From contig JAQBNZ010000156.1 of assembly GCA_028288285.1 (NCBI GenBank), positions 37,656 to 101,655 on the forward strand: a stretch of DNA of 64,000 nt, written 5' to 3'. The notes below the pieces were generated by a model. It searched no databases. It was not told the DNA's origin and saw only the letters and a list, made by a program, of their open reading frames with translations. Positions 47,533-54,326 of this stretch are shown piece by piece. Each line of letters starts with the position of its first letter. The first letter of the stretch is position 1. This DNA comes from Mucilaginibacter sp. (GTDB lineage: Bacteria > Bacteroidota > Bacteroidia > Sphingobacteriales > Sphingobacteriaceae). The position numbers were made by a program, and so were the translations under genes.

Positions 47533-48414
47533 TTAAATAAGTACTCTATTAAAGTTTTCTGGAAAAACCAGCAATGGCACGTGGATACTTCTTGCCATTT
47601 GCTGGGTATGGCTACTTTTAAGAAGTTTTGTAAAAAAGGTTTCCTGACGATGAACCATTGCCATAATATCAATATGCCCGTTTTCTGTAAGCCAGTTTAA
47701 TCCTTCATTAATGCCTGAACTTTGAATGCTACGATAATAAATGCGGGGATAATTAACCTTACAAGTAACGTTGTTTAAAAAATCATCTATCTTTCTCTGT
47801 CCATCAAAGTTTATGTTGTTTTCTTGTATGACATGTGTTATCAATATTTCTGCATTAAACGGGCGTGCAAAATAAGCAAGAGATGCAATAATTTCTATAT
47901 CCTGATTGCTTAGATCGGTAGCAAACGAAATTTTCTTTATTTCTTTAAAATTTACATTTGCGGGTATAAGAAGTAACGGAAAATTAGCTTTTTCGATCAT
48001 TTCTTTACTGTTACTTCCTAAATAGAATCTACTAAATGACCCTGCTCCTGACATCCCCATTACAACTATGTTCGCTTTATGCTCATCTACTAAATCACTC
48101 ACATAATCAGTCACTTCACCCCTGTCATTATAATATCTGAATGTGGGATGAAAAGAGCTTTGGTTATCTATTGCTTGTTCTTCTTGAGATAATTTCTCAA
48201 CCAAATATTCAAACTCTGTCTCGGCATCTTTTTTTAGTGAGTCGTAATCTTCTAATGGCCATGCTACCTGAGCAGCCATTACAGATTCAGCAGGCACCTT
48301 AATTGCAGTACAAAGTTCAATTCCTGCATTAAATTTTTGGGCCAGGTGAATTGCGTAACGAGCAGCGTTATAAGCTGCCGGTGAAAAATCAGTGGGTACA
48401 AGTATTGTTTTCAT
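47533..48414 (-). CDS. Double-domain universal stress protein, ATP-binding
   Basis: A 293-aa cytoplasmic protein made of two UspA domains (about 1-148 and 150-293). Domain 1 keeps the ATP-binding motif G-x2-G-x9-G-S (GMSGAGSFSRFYLGS); domain 2 lacks it (AMVHRQETFFTKLLKSS). Usp proteins help survival under nutrient, redox or low-oxygen stress; in Mycobacterium the DosR hypoxia regulon contains several. Two FNR-like palindromes (48462-48475 and 48494-48507) lie upstream, the nearer centred 54 bases from the ATG. This places it in the proposed oxygen regulon with the kinase and REC-CRP protein encoded downstream. Confidence 0.93.
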   Translation of the reverse strand: MKTILVPTDFSPAAYNAARYAIHLAQKFNAGIELCTAIKVPAESVMAAQVAWPLEDYDSLKKDAETEFEYLVEKLSQEEQAIDNQSSFHPTFRYYNDRGEVTDYVSDLVDEHKANIVVMGMSGAGSFSRFYLGSNSKEMIEKANFPLLLIPANVNFKEIKKISFATDLSNQDIEIIASLAYFARPFNAEILITHVIQENNINFDGQRKIDDFLNNVTCKVNYPRIYYRSIQSSGINEGLNWLTENGHIDIMAMVHRQETFFTKLLKSSHTQQMARSIHVPLLVFPENFNRVLI

Positions 48415-48461
48415 AGGTAATATTTAACCCTCAAATTTTGGAAGAACGAAAGTCAAACGGA

Positions 48462-48475
48462 ATGATTAAGGTCAT
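48462..48475. promoter_or_regulatory. FNR-like operator upstream of Usp gene (site 1)
   Basis: ATGATTAAGGTCAT fits the palindrome ATGAY-N4-RTCAT found at four intergenic sites in this window. Its centre is about 54 bases before the Usp start at 48414. The half-site core TGA-N6-TCA is that of FNR/FixK operators, and the fused CRP-type regulator encoded nearby carries the matching ExxSR recognition helix. Confidence 0.6.
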
Positions 48476-48493
48476 AAATGAAAAAATATATAA

Positions 48494-48507
48494 ATGATTC
48501 CCATCAT
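48494..48507. promoter_or_regulatory. FNR-like operator upstream of Usp gene (site 2)
   Basis: ATGATTCCCATCAT is a perfect 5-4-5 palindrome. It lies 32 bases upstream of site 1, centre to centre (about three helical turns), and 27 bases beyond the stop codon of the second Usp gene, so it belongs to the promoter of the Usp gene starting at 48414. Tandem sites would allow cooperative binding. Confidence 0.62.
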
Positions 48508-48533
48508 TCCTTTTAATTGAATTTAATGAAATA

Positions 48534-49364
48534 TCAATAAGGAAAAACTAATAAAGGAACGGTAATATGTTCAGGCAGGGTTTTATTTATATATCTTCCA
48601 AAAATTTCTTTAAAATGAAACCGGTGGTTAACTACTGCTAACAAATCATTTTGTAATGCATCTATCATCACATGAACAGCTTTTATAACGTCTCTTTCCT
48701 TTGTATTATTTAAAAACAAGCGGTCGTAATTTACATTATTGCATACTTCATCACTAAAAATATTTAAAGCATATTCTTGCTCCATATGAGGCAATCCCCT
48801 TGCTGAAAGATGCATGATAGAAATATCAGCATTAAAAAGCTTGGCAAATCTGGCTAAATACCTAACAATTTCAATCCGGCAATATCTCAGGTCTGCCAGG
48901 TAAACAATTCTTTCAAAATGTTTTAACTTCCAATTAGGCGGCACTAACATTACCGGGCACTTTACTTTATTAAGTAAGCAGCTAATATTTAAATTAGTGA
49001 GGTTAGCATTTGGCAACATCGCATTCATTCCTTGTATGATTAGCCATGTATTTTTTTTGTTTATTTCTTGAGCAATGTATTTTTCTTTAATTCCACAAAA
49101 ATCAACCTCATTTATTGACCGCATAAGCCTGTTTGATAAATCATTGCCTCCTGCTTCCAGTGCAAAATCATTCTCAATTTCATGATGGGCTACCAATAGT
49201 TCATTTACTTCTGCCATTTTAATTTTCTCAGGCATTAGCATATTTACTTTACAAATATTGGCTACCAATATTTCAGCTTCGGCCTGATGTGCTATTAATA
49301 GTGCCAGTTTATATGCATTTTCTGCTTCAGCAGAATTATCATTAATTACAAGAATGGTTTTCAT
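48534..49364 (-). CDS. Double-domain universal stress protein, degenerate nucleotide motifs
   Basis: A 276-aa UspA-family protein with two domains: KTILVINDNSAEAENAYKLA at the start and a second strand FERIVYLADLRYCRIEIVR near residue 150. Neither domain keeps the G-x2-G-x9-G-S/T ATP motif (IIQGMNAMLPNANLTNL in the first), so nucleotide binding has probably been lost, unlike the paralogue downstream. Both domains end with the family strand CPVMLVPP or VPLLVFPY. A palindrome at 49416-49429 is centred 58 bases before the ATG. The gene is upstream of the other Usp gene on the same strand, 119 bases away, each with its own operator. Confidence 0.88.
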   Translation of the reverse strand: MKTILVINDNSAEAENAYKLALLIAHQAEAEILVANICKVNMLMPEKIKMAEVNELLVAHHEIENDFALEAGGNDLSNRLMRSINEVDFCGIKEKYIAQEINKKNTWLIIQGMNAMLPNANLTNLNISCLLNKVKCPVMLVPPNWKLKHFERIVYLADLRYCRIEIVRYLARFAKLFNADISIMHLSARGLPHMEQEYALNIFSDEVCNNVNYDRLFLNNTKERDVIKAVHVMIDALQNDLLAVVNHRFHFKEIFGRYINKTLPEHITVPLLVFPY

Positions 49365-49415
49365 AGTAATTGATTTAAACTATTGTAAAGTTTAAAAATT
49401 TACAGTTCAAAAAAC

Positions 49416-49429
49416 ATGATAGCCGTCAT
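49416..49429. promoter_or_regulatory. FNR-like operator upstream of second Usp gene
   Basis: ATGATAGCCGTCAT fits ATGAY-N4-RTCAT. The centre is about 58 bases upstream of the Usp start at 49364, nearly the same distance as site 1 from its Usp gene. No good TAnnTTTG -7 element is visible between site and start, which would fit an activator-dependent promoter. Confidence 0.6.
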
Positions 49430-49476
49430 AAAACTATGTGGGATATGTCAGGTAATGGGTACATCCTAAACACAAA

Positions 49477-49503
49477 ATTTAAGTCACTTCAAATGACTTA
49501 AAT
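49477..49503. promoter_or_regulatory. 10-bp inverted repeat upstream of the FixL-like kinase gene
   Basis: ATTTAAGTCA (49477-49486) and TGACTTAAAT (49494-49503) are perfect inverted repeats with a 7-base spacer, 87 bases before the kinase start. The half-site AAGTCA reads inwards, so the arrangement differs from the ATGAY-N4-RTCAT boxes. It may be an operator for the kinase operon or for the divergent Usp gene. Confidence 0.45.
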
Positions 49504-49590
49504 CACTTTTTATCTTGAAATAGATTACACATTGTGCAAAACCATTAATTCATATTTGCGATAAGGATCATTAAAGGTTAAATTTAATAC

Positions 49591-50778
49591 ATGGAAAATG
49601 CATCTTTATTAAACGCGATCATCCAAAATGCAATTGATGGAATTATTACCATAGATGAACGCGGATTAATTGAAACTATAAATCCTGCTGCATGTAAGCT
49701 ATTTGATTACACACCTCAAGAAGTTATTGGCAAAAATGTTTCTTTTTTGATGCCCCCACCAGACCGTAGCCAGCATGATGAATATATCAGGCGTTATCAG
49801 CACACTCGTGTACCTCATATAATTGGTATAGGCCGCGAGGTAATGGGGTTACGTAAAGATGGCTCTGTATTTCCATTCAGGCTTGGTGTAAGCGAAGTTA
49901 AATATTCAGGAAAAATAATTTATACAGGCTTTATACATGACCTAAGTAAACAAAAACAGGCCGAAGACCAATTAAAAGAATATGCATCGCATTTAGAAGA
50001 ACTTGTGGATGAGCGTACGTTATCATTAAAAAAAACCGTGCAGGCATTGCAACAAGCCAAAGAAGAAGTAAGTATTTCTCTTGAAAAAGAAAAAGAGCTT
50101 AGCCAATTAAAAAGCAGGTTTGTTTCAATGGCCTCACATGAATTTCGTACGCCATTAAGCGCCGTACAGCTCTCGGCATCATTAATTGATAAATACGCGC
50201 TACCCTTTAAAAGCGAACAGATTAGTAAACATGTAGCCAAAATAAAAAACTCTGTAGTTAACCTTACAGGCATACTCAATGATTTTTTATCGCTTGAAAA
50301 ACTTGAAGCCGAAAAAGTTGAACCTACCTTTACACCATTTGATCTGGTTAAGTTTTCTGAAGAAATTACCGAAGAAATGCAACTGGTGGCTAAACAAAAC
50401 CAAAAGATTATTTATAAGCATACAGGCAAACCCAGCGCTATAAGCCTGGATCAAAACCTGCTTAAGAACTGCATTGTCAACCTAATATCAAATGCCATAA
50501 AGTATTCGGGCGAAAATACTTTTATTGAATTTAATACAGAAATTACTGAAACTACTTGCGTTATAACCATACAGGATAACGGTATAGGAATACCCAATGC
50601 TGATCAAAAACATTTGTTTGAACCATTTTTTCGTGCACACAATACAGGAAACATTCCCGGAACGGGTTTAGGGCTAAATATTGTGGCACGATATACATAT
50701 TTGATGAATGGAAAAATTGATTTTAAAAGTGTTGTTAACCAGGGTACATTATTCAAAATTTCATTCGTTACATCATGA
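49591..50778 (+). CDS. FixL-like heme-PAS oxygen sensor histidine kinase
   Basis: A 395-aa soluble kinase. The PAS domain (about residues 6-120) aligns without gaps to the heme PAS of Bradyrhizobium FixL over the key region. H62 corresponds to the heme ligand His200, R68 to Arg206, H76 to His214, I77 to Ile215, R82 to the oxygen-contact Arg220, L98 to Leu236 and V100 to Ile238. A coiled-coil linker (about 121-170) leads to HisKA with phosphoacceptor H183 in SMASHEFRTPLS, N-box N301, DNGIGIP (329-335) and GTGLGL (357-362). No membrane segment is present. It overlaps the REC-CRP gene by four bases. I infer heme-based oxygen sensing; the alignment is from memory. Confidence 0.88.
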   Translation: MENASLLNAIIQNAIDGIITIDERGLIETINPAACKLFDYTPQEVIGKNVSFLMPPPDRSQHDEYIRRYQHTRVPHIIGIGREVMGLRKDGSVFPFRLGVSEVKYSGKIIYTGFIHDLSKQKQAEDQLKEYASHLEELVDERTLSLKKTVQALQQAKEEVSISLEKEKELSQLKSRFVSMASHEFRTPLSAVQLSASLIDKYALPFKSEQISKHVAKIKNSVVNLTGILNDFLSLEKLEAEKVEPTFTPFDLVKFSEEITEEMQLVAKQNQKIIYKHTGKPSAISLDQNLLKNCIVNLISNAIKYSGENTFIEFNTEITETTCVITIQDNGIGIPNADQKHLFEPFFRAHNTGNIPGTGLGLNIVARYTYLMNGKIDFKSVVNQGTLFKISFVTS

Positions 50779-51824
50779 GCAAACAAGTTTTAATTATTGA
50801 AGATAATAATGATATAAGGGGAAATATCATAGAAATTTTAGAACTGGCAGGCTTTCAAGTATACCAGGCCAATAATGGTAAAACGGGCGTTGAATTAGCC
50901 GTTAAGCATAAGCCTGATGTTATTTTGTGCGATATTATGATGCCTGATTTGGATGGTTATGGTGTTTTATACATGCTAAATAAAAACCCTGAAACTGCCG
51001 CTATACCCTTTATATCTTTAACCGCCAAAGCTGAAAGGATTGATTTGCGTAAAGGAATGGAAATGGGTGCTGATGATTATTTAACCAAGCCCTTTGATGA
51101 TATTGAGCTTTTAAACGCTATTGAAAGCAGGTTAAAGAAAAGGGATACTCAACAAAATTTTTACAGTAAATCTTTAGATAAATTAAATAATCTGATATCA
51201 AAAAATGGTGGGCTTGCTGAATTGAAAAAAATTATAGCCGAAAGAAAAAGTCGTCAATTTAAAAAGAACCAGATCATATACTATAATGGTGATAAAGGAA
51301 ACGGATTATATATTGTAATTAGCGGTAAGGTAAAAACTGTAAAGCTAACCGAAGATGGCAGGGAATTAATAACCGGCATATTTTCATCTGACGAGTACCT
51401 TGGGGTTAATGCTATGTTATCTAACGAACCGTATTCTGATACAGCTTCGGCTTTAGAAGATACCCAGGTATGTATTATTCCCAAAGAGCAATTAGATGAA
51501 CTGATAAGACTATATCCTGAAGTAGCAAGAGAATTTATTAATATCCTGGCAAATGATGTGCGTGAAAAAGAAGAACAATTGCTTCAGCTTGCCTATCATT
51601 CAGTAAGAAAACGGATGGCCGAAGTTTTATTGCGATTATACCACCAAGGCAACGACAATGAAAGATTTAAGATAAGCCGGGAGGATATGGCTGCTATGGC
51701 TGGTATGGCTACAGAAACCGTTAGCCGTACCCTTACTGATTTTAAAGACGAAACTCTTATAGAAAAAAAAGGTAGTTTAATTACAATTTTGGATGTAAAA
51801 CGCCTTGCTAAGATAAAAAACTGA
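50775..51824 (+). CDS. Receiver-CRP/FNR fusion transcription factor (FixJ/FixK-like fusion)
   Basis: A 349-aa response regulator. The receiver (1-120) has E9-D10, phosphoacceptor D53 in LCDIMMPD and K105 in YLTKPF. After a helical linker a cyclic-nucleotide-like beta-roll covers about 150-265 (QIIYYNGDKGNGLYIVISG), but lacks the Arg-Ser pair that binds cAMP in CRP. The C-terminal helix-turn-helix reads SREDMAAMAGMATETVSRTL; E324, S327 and R328 form the ExxSR signature by which FNR and FixK read TGA half-sites. No FNR-type Cys cluster is present, so the input is presumably phosphorylation by the overlapping FixL-like kinase. Predicted targets carry ATGAY-N4-RTCAT. Confidence 0.93.
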   Translation: MSKQVLIIEDNNDIRGNIIEILELAGFQVYQANNGKTGVELAVKHKPDVILCDIMMPDLDGYGVLYMLNKNPETAAIPFISLTAKAERIDLRKGMEMGADDYLTKPFDDIELLNAIESRLKKRDTQQNFYSKSLDKLNNLISKNGGLAELKKIIAERKSRQFKKNQIIYYNGDKGNGLYIVISGKVKTVKLTEDGRELITGIFSSDEYLGVNAMLSNEPYSDTASALEDTQVCIIPKEQLDELIRLYPEVAREFINILANDVREKEEQLLQLAYHSVRKRMAEVLLRLYHQGNDNERFKISREDMAAMAGMATETVSRTLTDFKDETLIEKKGSLITILDVKRLAKIKN

Positions 51825-51877
51825 TTAGTATCATCTTTTTGCCTGATTTTACTCAATACCAGCCCTGTATTTTACGA

Positions 51878-51885
51878 TACTTTTG
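51878..51885 (+). promoter_or_regulatory. -7 promoter element of the D-lactate dehydrogenase gene
   Basis: TACTTTTG matches the Bacteroidota -7 consensus TAnnTTTG and lies 17 bases before the ATG at 51902. It falls inside a longer open frame that extends upstream to 51839, so the ATG at 51902 is the real start. No good -33 TTG at the usual spacing is seen. Confidence 0.45.
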
Positions 51886-51901
51886 TTTCAAATTTATTGT
51901 T

Positions 51902-52924
51902 ATGAAAGCGGTAGCGTATAGTATAAAACCATTTGAGAAAGAGTTTCTGGTAAAAGCCAATCAAAAGAAACACGATATAACACTTATATCAAATCCTTTA
52001 AGTTTAGAAACAGTCATGTTTGCCGAAGGTAAGGATGCGGTTATAGTTTTTACTAATGATGATGTTTCTGCCGATGTAATAAAGCGCCTGGCCTATCTGG
52101 GAGTTAGGTTTATAGTTACCCGGTCTACCGGAACAGATCATATTGACAGGGAAGTTGCAGGCAAGCACGAAATTAAGGTAGCAAACGTGCCTCATTATTC
52201 ACCACAGGCTATTGCCGAACATTCGGTAGCACTTGCATTCGCATTAAACAGAAAACTTATTAAAGCAGATAGGAATAGCCACGTTTTTAACTTTAAAAAT
52301 GATGAGTTAGTAGGGTTTAATTTTTCAGGTAAAACTGTTGGTTTAATTGGCCTGGGTAATACAGGGCTTGCAGCAGCTGCAATTTATAACGGGTTAGGTT
52401 GCAAGGTAATTGGCTGCGACCCTAATTTTCCCACTGACACTTTAATTGTTAAGCAGGCCTCATTAGAGTCAGTATATGCCTCAGCAGATATTATATCGTT
52501 ACATGTACCGCTAACAACAGGTACAAAACATCTGATAAGTAAAGAAGCCCTTGATAAAATGAAAAATGGGGTAATGCTCATAAATACTTCAAGAGGCGCT
52601 CTATTAAAAACAACCGATGTTATAACAGCATTACAGAGTGGTAAAATAGGCTACCTGGGCCTTGATGTGTATGAATTTGAAAAAGGGTTATTTTTTGAAG
52701 ATCATGAAAATGACCTTGTAAAAGACGCCTTACTCCAGGAGCTTATGCAATTTGATAACGTACTGGTAACACCCCATCAGGCTTACCTTACAAAAGAAGC
52801 CTTGTTGGAAATAGCCCATCAAACAATAAAAAGTCTCGACCTCTGGCAGCAAGGCAAATGTGTAGGAAAGGCCTGCGCTTGCAATAAAAGCTGCCAGGCT
52901 ATTCCAGCCACTGCAGATAATTAA
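51902..52924 (+). CDS. ldhA: D-lactate dehydrogenase (2-hydroxyacid dehydrogenase)
   Basis: A 340-aa NAD-dependent enzyme that reduces pyruvate to D-lactate, regenerating NAD during fermentation. It has the D-isomer dehydrogenase N-terminal domain with RSTGTDHID, the NAD-binding GLIGLGNTGLAAA, catalytic Arg in NTSRGALL, and the catalytic-Glu and His regions in GLDVYEFEKGLFFEDH and VTPHQAYLTKEAL, the pattern of LdhA. A C-terminal tail carries C320, C325, C327 and C331, which may bind metal or act as a redox element. It lies 77 bases after the REC-CRP gene on the same strand, so oxygen control is plausible, though no ATGAY box lies in its leader. Confidence 0.93.
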   Translation: MKAVAYSIKPFEKEFLVKANQKKHDITLISNPLSLETVMFAEGKDAVIVFTNDDVSADVIKRLAYLGVRFIVTRSTGTDHIDREVAGKHEIKVANVPHYSPQAIAEHSVALAFALNRKLIKADRNSHVFNFKNDELVGFNFSGKTVGLIGLGNTGLAAAAIYNGLGCKVIGCDPNFPTDTLIVKQASLESVYASADIISLHVPLTTGTKHLISKEALDKMKNGVMLINTSRGALLKTTDVITALQSGKIGYLGLDVYEFEKGLFFEDHENDLVKDALLQELMQFDNVLVTPHQAYLTKEALLEIAHQTIKSLDLWQQGKCVGKACACNKSCQAIPATADN

Positions 52925-53004
52925 TTATTAAATACAATAACAAACAACAAGAAGAGGCTGTATAAGTATGATTTACAAAAAGAGAGCAGAATTTTATTTG
53001 ACTT

Positions 53005-53090
53005 TTGTACTTTGTATCCTTTCTTAGTGTGGTAAAATTAACCACCAAGGGCACTAAGATTTTGCACAAAGGACACAAAGGGAGATTGAC
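53005..53090. repeat. Interspersed inverted repeat (ACAAAGGACACAAAG type)
   Basis: The right arm, ACCACCAAGGGCACTAAG through GCACAAAGGACACAAAG (53041-53080), is a dispersed intergenic repeat common in Bacteroidota and other phyla. The left arm (about 53005-53033, CTTTGTATCC and CTTAGTGTGGT) is an imperfect reverse complement of it, so the element can fold into a long hairpin. It produces a spurious 61-aa open frame at 53005-53190. Confidence 0.7.
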
Positions 53091-53201
53091 ACCAAATTTT
53101 CTTCCTCTTACCAGATTTGTTTTCAACATAGAATTAGAATACAGCCTCCTCTTGTTGTTTACTTTTATTCGGTCATGTATAGTTACATAATTATATTCAT
53201 T

Positions 53202-53215
53202 ATGACCAAAGTCAT
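53202..53215. promoter_or_regulatory. FNR-like operator upstream of the 85-aa gene
   Basis: ATGACCAAAGTCAT is a perfect palindrome of the ATGAY-N4-RTCAT class, centred about 67 bases before the ATG at 53275. It lies 350 bases downstream of the D-lactate dehydrogenase stop and therefore serves the small downstream gene. Confidence 0.62.
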
Positions 53216-53274
53216 TTTTTTTAGCAGCGCTCAGTGGTAAATTAGTGATATTCTCTGTTTTAAAGATTAATGCC

Positions 53275-53532
53275 ATGAAAAAATTACATTTTAATTTTAA
53301 CCACCCTGTTATTGGCCATGCTTGTTTAGTGCCATTAAAAAGCCTGAAAGGTATTTATCAACGCATCAAAGTTATTAGCAAAGATGATTATACATTAGAG
53401 ATTCCTCTTACAAACTGCCATGAAGGCAAATGGAAGTTAATTTTAAATTGGGAATACGATGGCAGAAATTTTTCATTAAATGAAGAGTTTGAAATTCCCG
53501 GTATTAAACCGCCTTTAATAAGCGCTGTTTAA
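53275..53532 (+). CDS. 85-aa hypothetical protein under a predicted FNR-type operator
   Basis: I do not recognise a family. The ATG at 53275 is preferred over upstream in-frame codons because it begins MKKLHFNF with the palindrome 67 bases upstream. The protein has no signal peptide or membrane segment, and its second half, GKWKLILNWEYDGRNFSLNE, alternates hydrophobic and polar residues like a beta-sandwich. It faintly resembles the periplasmic part of FixH, but it has no FixH anchor, so no function is assigned. It contains two Cys. The stop is 13 bases from the convergent SDR gene. It is probably part of the proposed oxygen regulon. Confidence 0.7.
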   Translation: MKKLHFNFNHPVIGHACLVPLKSLKGIYQRIKVISKDDYTLEIPLTNCHEGKWKLILNWEYDGRNFSLNEEFEIPGIKPPLISAV

Positions 53533-53545
53533 TATTTTCACTTTT

Positions 53546-54316
53546 TTACTTAAGGCCGTTTGGCAAAGCGCTTACAGCAGTCCATCCGCCATCAACAATA
53601 AGGCTTTGGCCGGTTATGTGCTTTGCTTCATCAGATACCAGGAATAAAGCCGTATTGGCTATGTCTGATACATAAGCCGGGCGCCCCATAGGAGTTATAT
53701 CGGACCAGATACGCTCATAATCGGCTTCTTCCATAGTACGTTCTGTTAATGTTGCCCCGGGTGCAACTGTGTTAACTGTAATCTTAAATTGCGATAGTTC
53801 TATAACCAGGTTCTTAGCCAGCATTTCTAAAGCGGCTTTGGTCATGGCATAAGCCGCCAAACTTTTTAATGCCTGGTGGCCTACTACTGATGATGTAAAG
53901 AGGATTGAGCCACCATTACCCTGCTCCTTCATTTGTTTAGCAGCAGCTTGTGCCAAAAAGAACGAACCACCCAAATTTACATCCATTACTTTAGAAAATG
54001 ATTCCTTTGAATAGGTAAAAAAATCGCCGAATAAGGTAATACCTGCATTAGCAATTACAATATCTAAGCTACCGTATAAATTAACTGCCGTATCAACCAT
54101 TTTATTAATGAACTCCAAATCGCTTGAATCGCCAGTCATTGCCAAACAATTGCCACCGTAAATTTCATTTATCAACGTTACGGCTTTGGTAGTCAAATCG
54201 GCATCAATATCATTCAAAATAACAGTGGCTCCTTTTTCCGAAAGCACTTTGCATATCTCAAAACCAATACCCTGGCCTGCTCCTGTTACTATTACTACCT
54301 TATTTTTAAAACTCAT
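53546..54316 (-). CDS. SDR-family oxidoreductase (sugar dehydrogenase-like)
   Basis: A 256-aa classical short-chain dehydrogenase. It shows the cofactor motif VTGAGQGIG (residues 10-18), NAG in IANAGITLFG, catalytic Ser in LFTSSVVGH, and the Tyr-x3-Lys pair in LAAYAMTKAALEML. The C-terminal DEAKHITGQSLIVDGGWTA segment is typical of glucose 1-dehydrogenase and similar enzymes. It lies ten bases downstream of the IlvD/Edd-family dehydratase on the same strand, so the pair probably oxidises a sugar and dehydrates the resulting sugar acid. The sugar cannot be determined. Confidence 0.92.
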   Translation of the reverse strand: MSFKNKVVIVTGAGQGIGFEICKVLSEKGATVILNDIDADLTTKAVTLINEIYGGNCLAMTGDSSDLEFINKMVDTAVNLYGSLDIVIANAGITLFGDFFTYSKESFSKVMDVNLGGSFFLAQAAAKQMKEQGNGGSILFTSSVVGHQALKSLAAYAMTKAALEMLAKNLVIELSQFKITVNTVAPGATLTERTMEEADYERIWSDITPMGRPAYVSDIANTALFLVSDEAKHITGQSLIVDGGWTAVSALPNGLK

Positions 54317-54326
54317 CCTATTCTGT

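Noticed and set aside
51839..51901. Longer N-terminus for the D-lactate dehydrogenase
   Set aside because: A perfect -7 element lies inside this stretch, and the family start MKAVAYSIKPFEK fits the ATG at 51902.
53005..53190. Open frame of 61 aa on the plus strand
   Set aside because: It is formed by the dispersed ACAAAGGACACAAAG repeat rather than by a protein gene.
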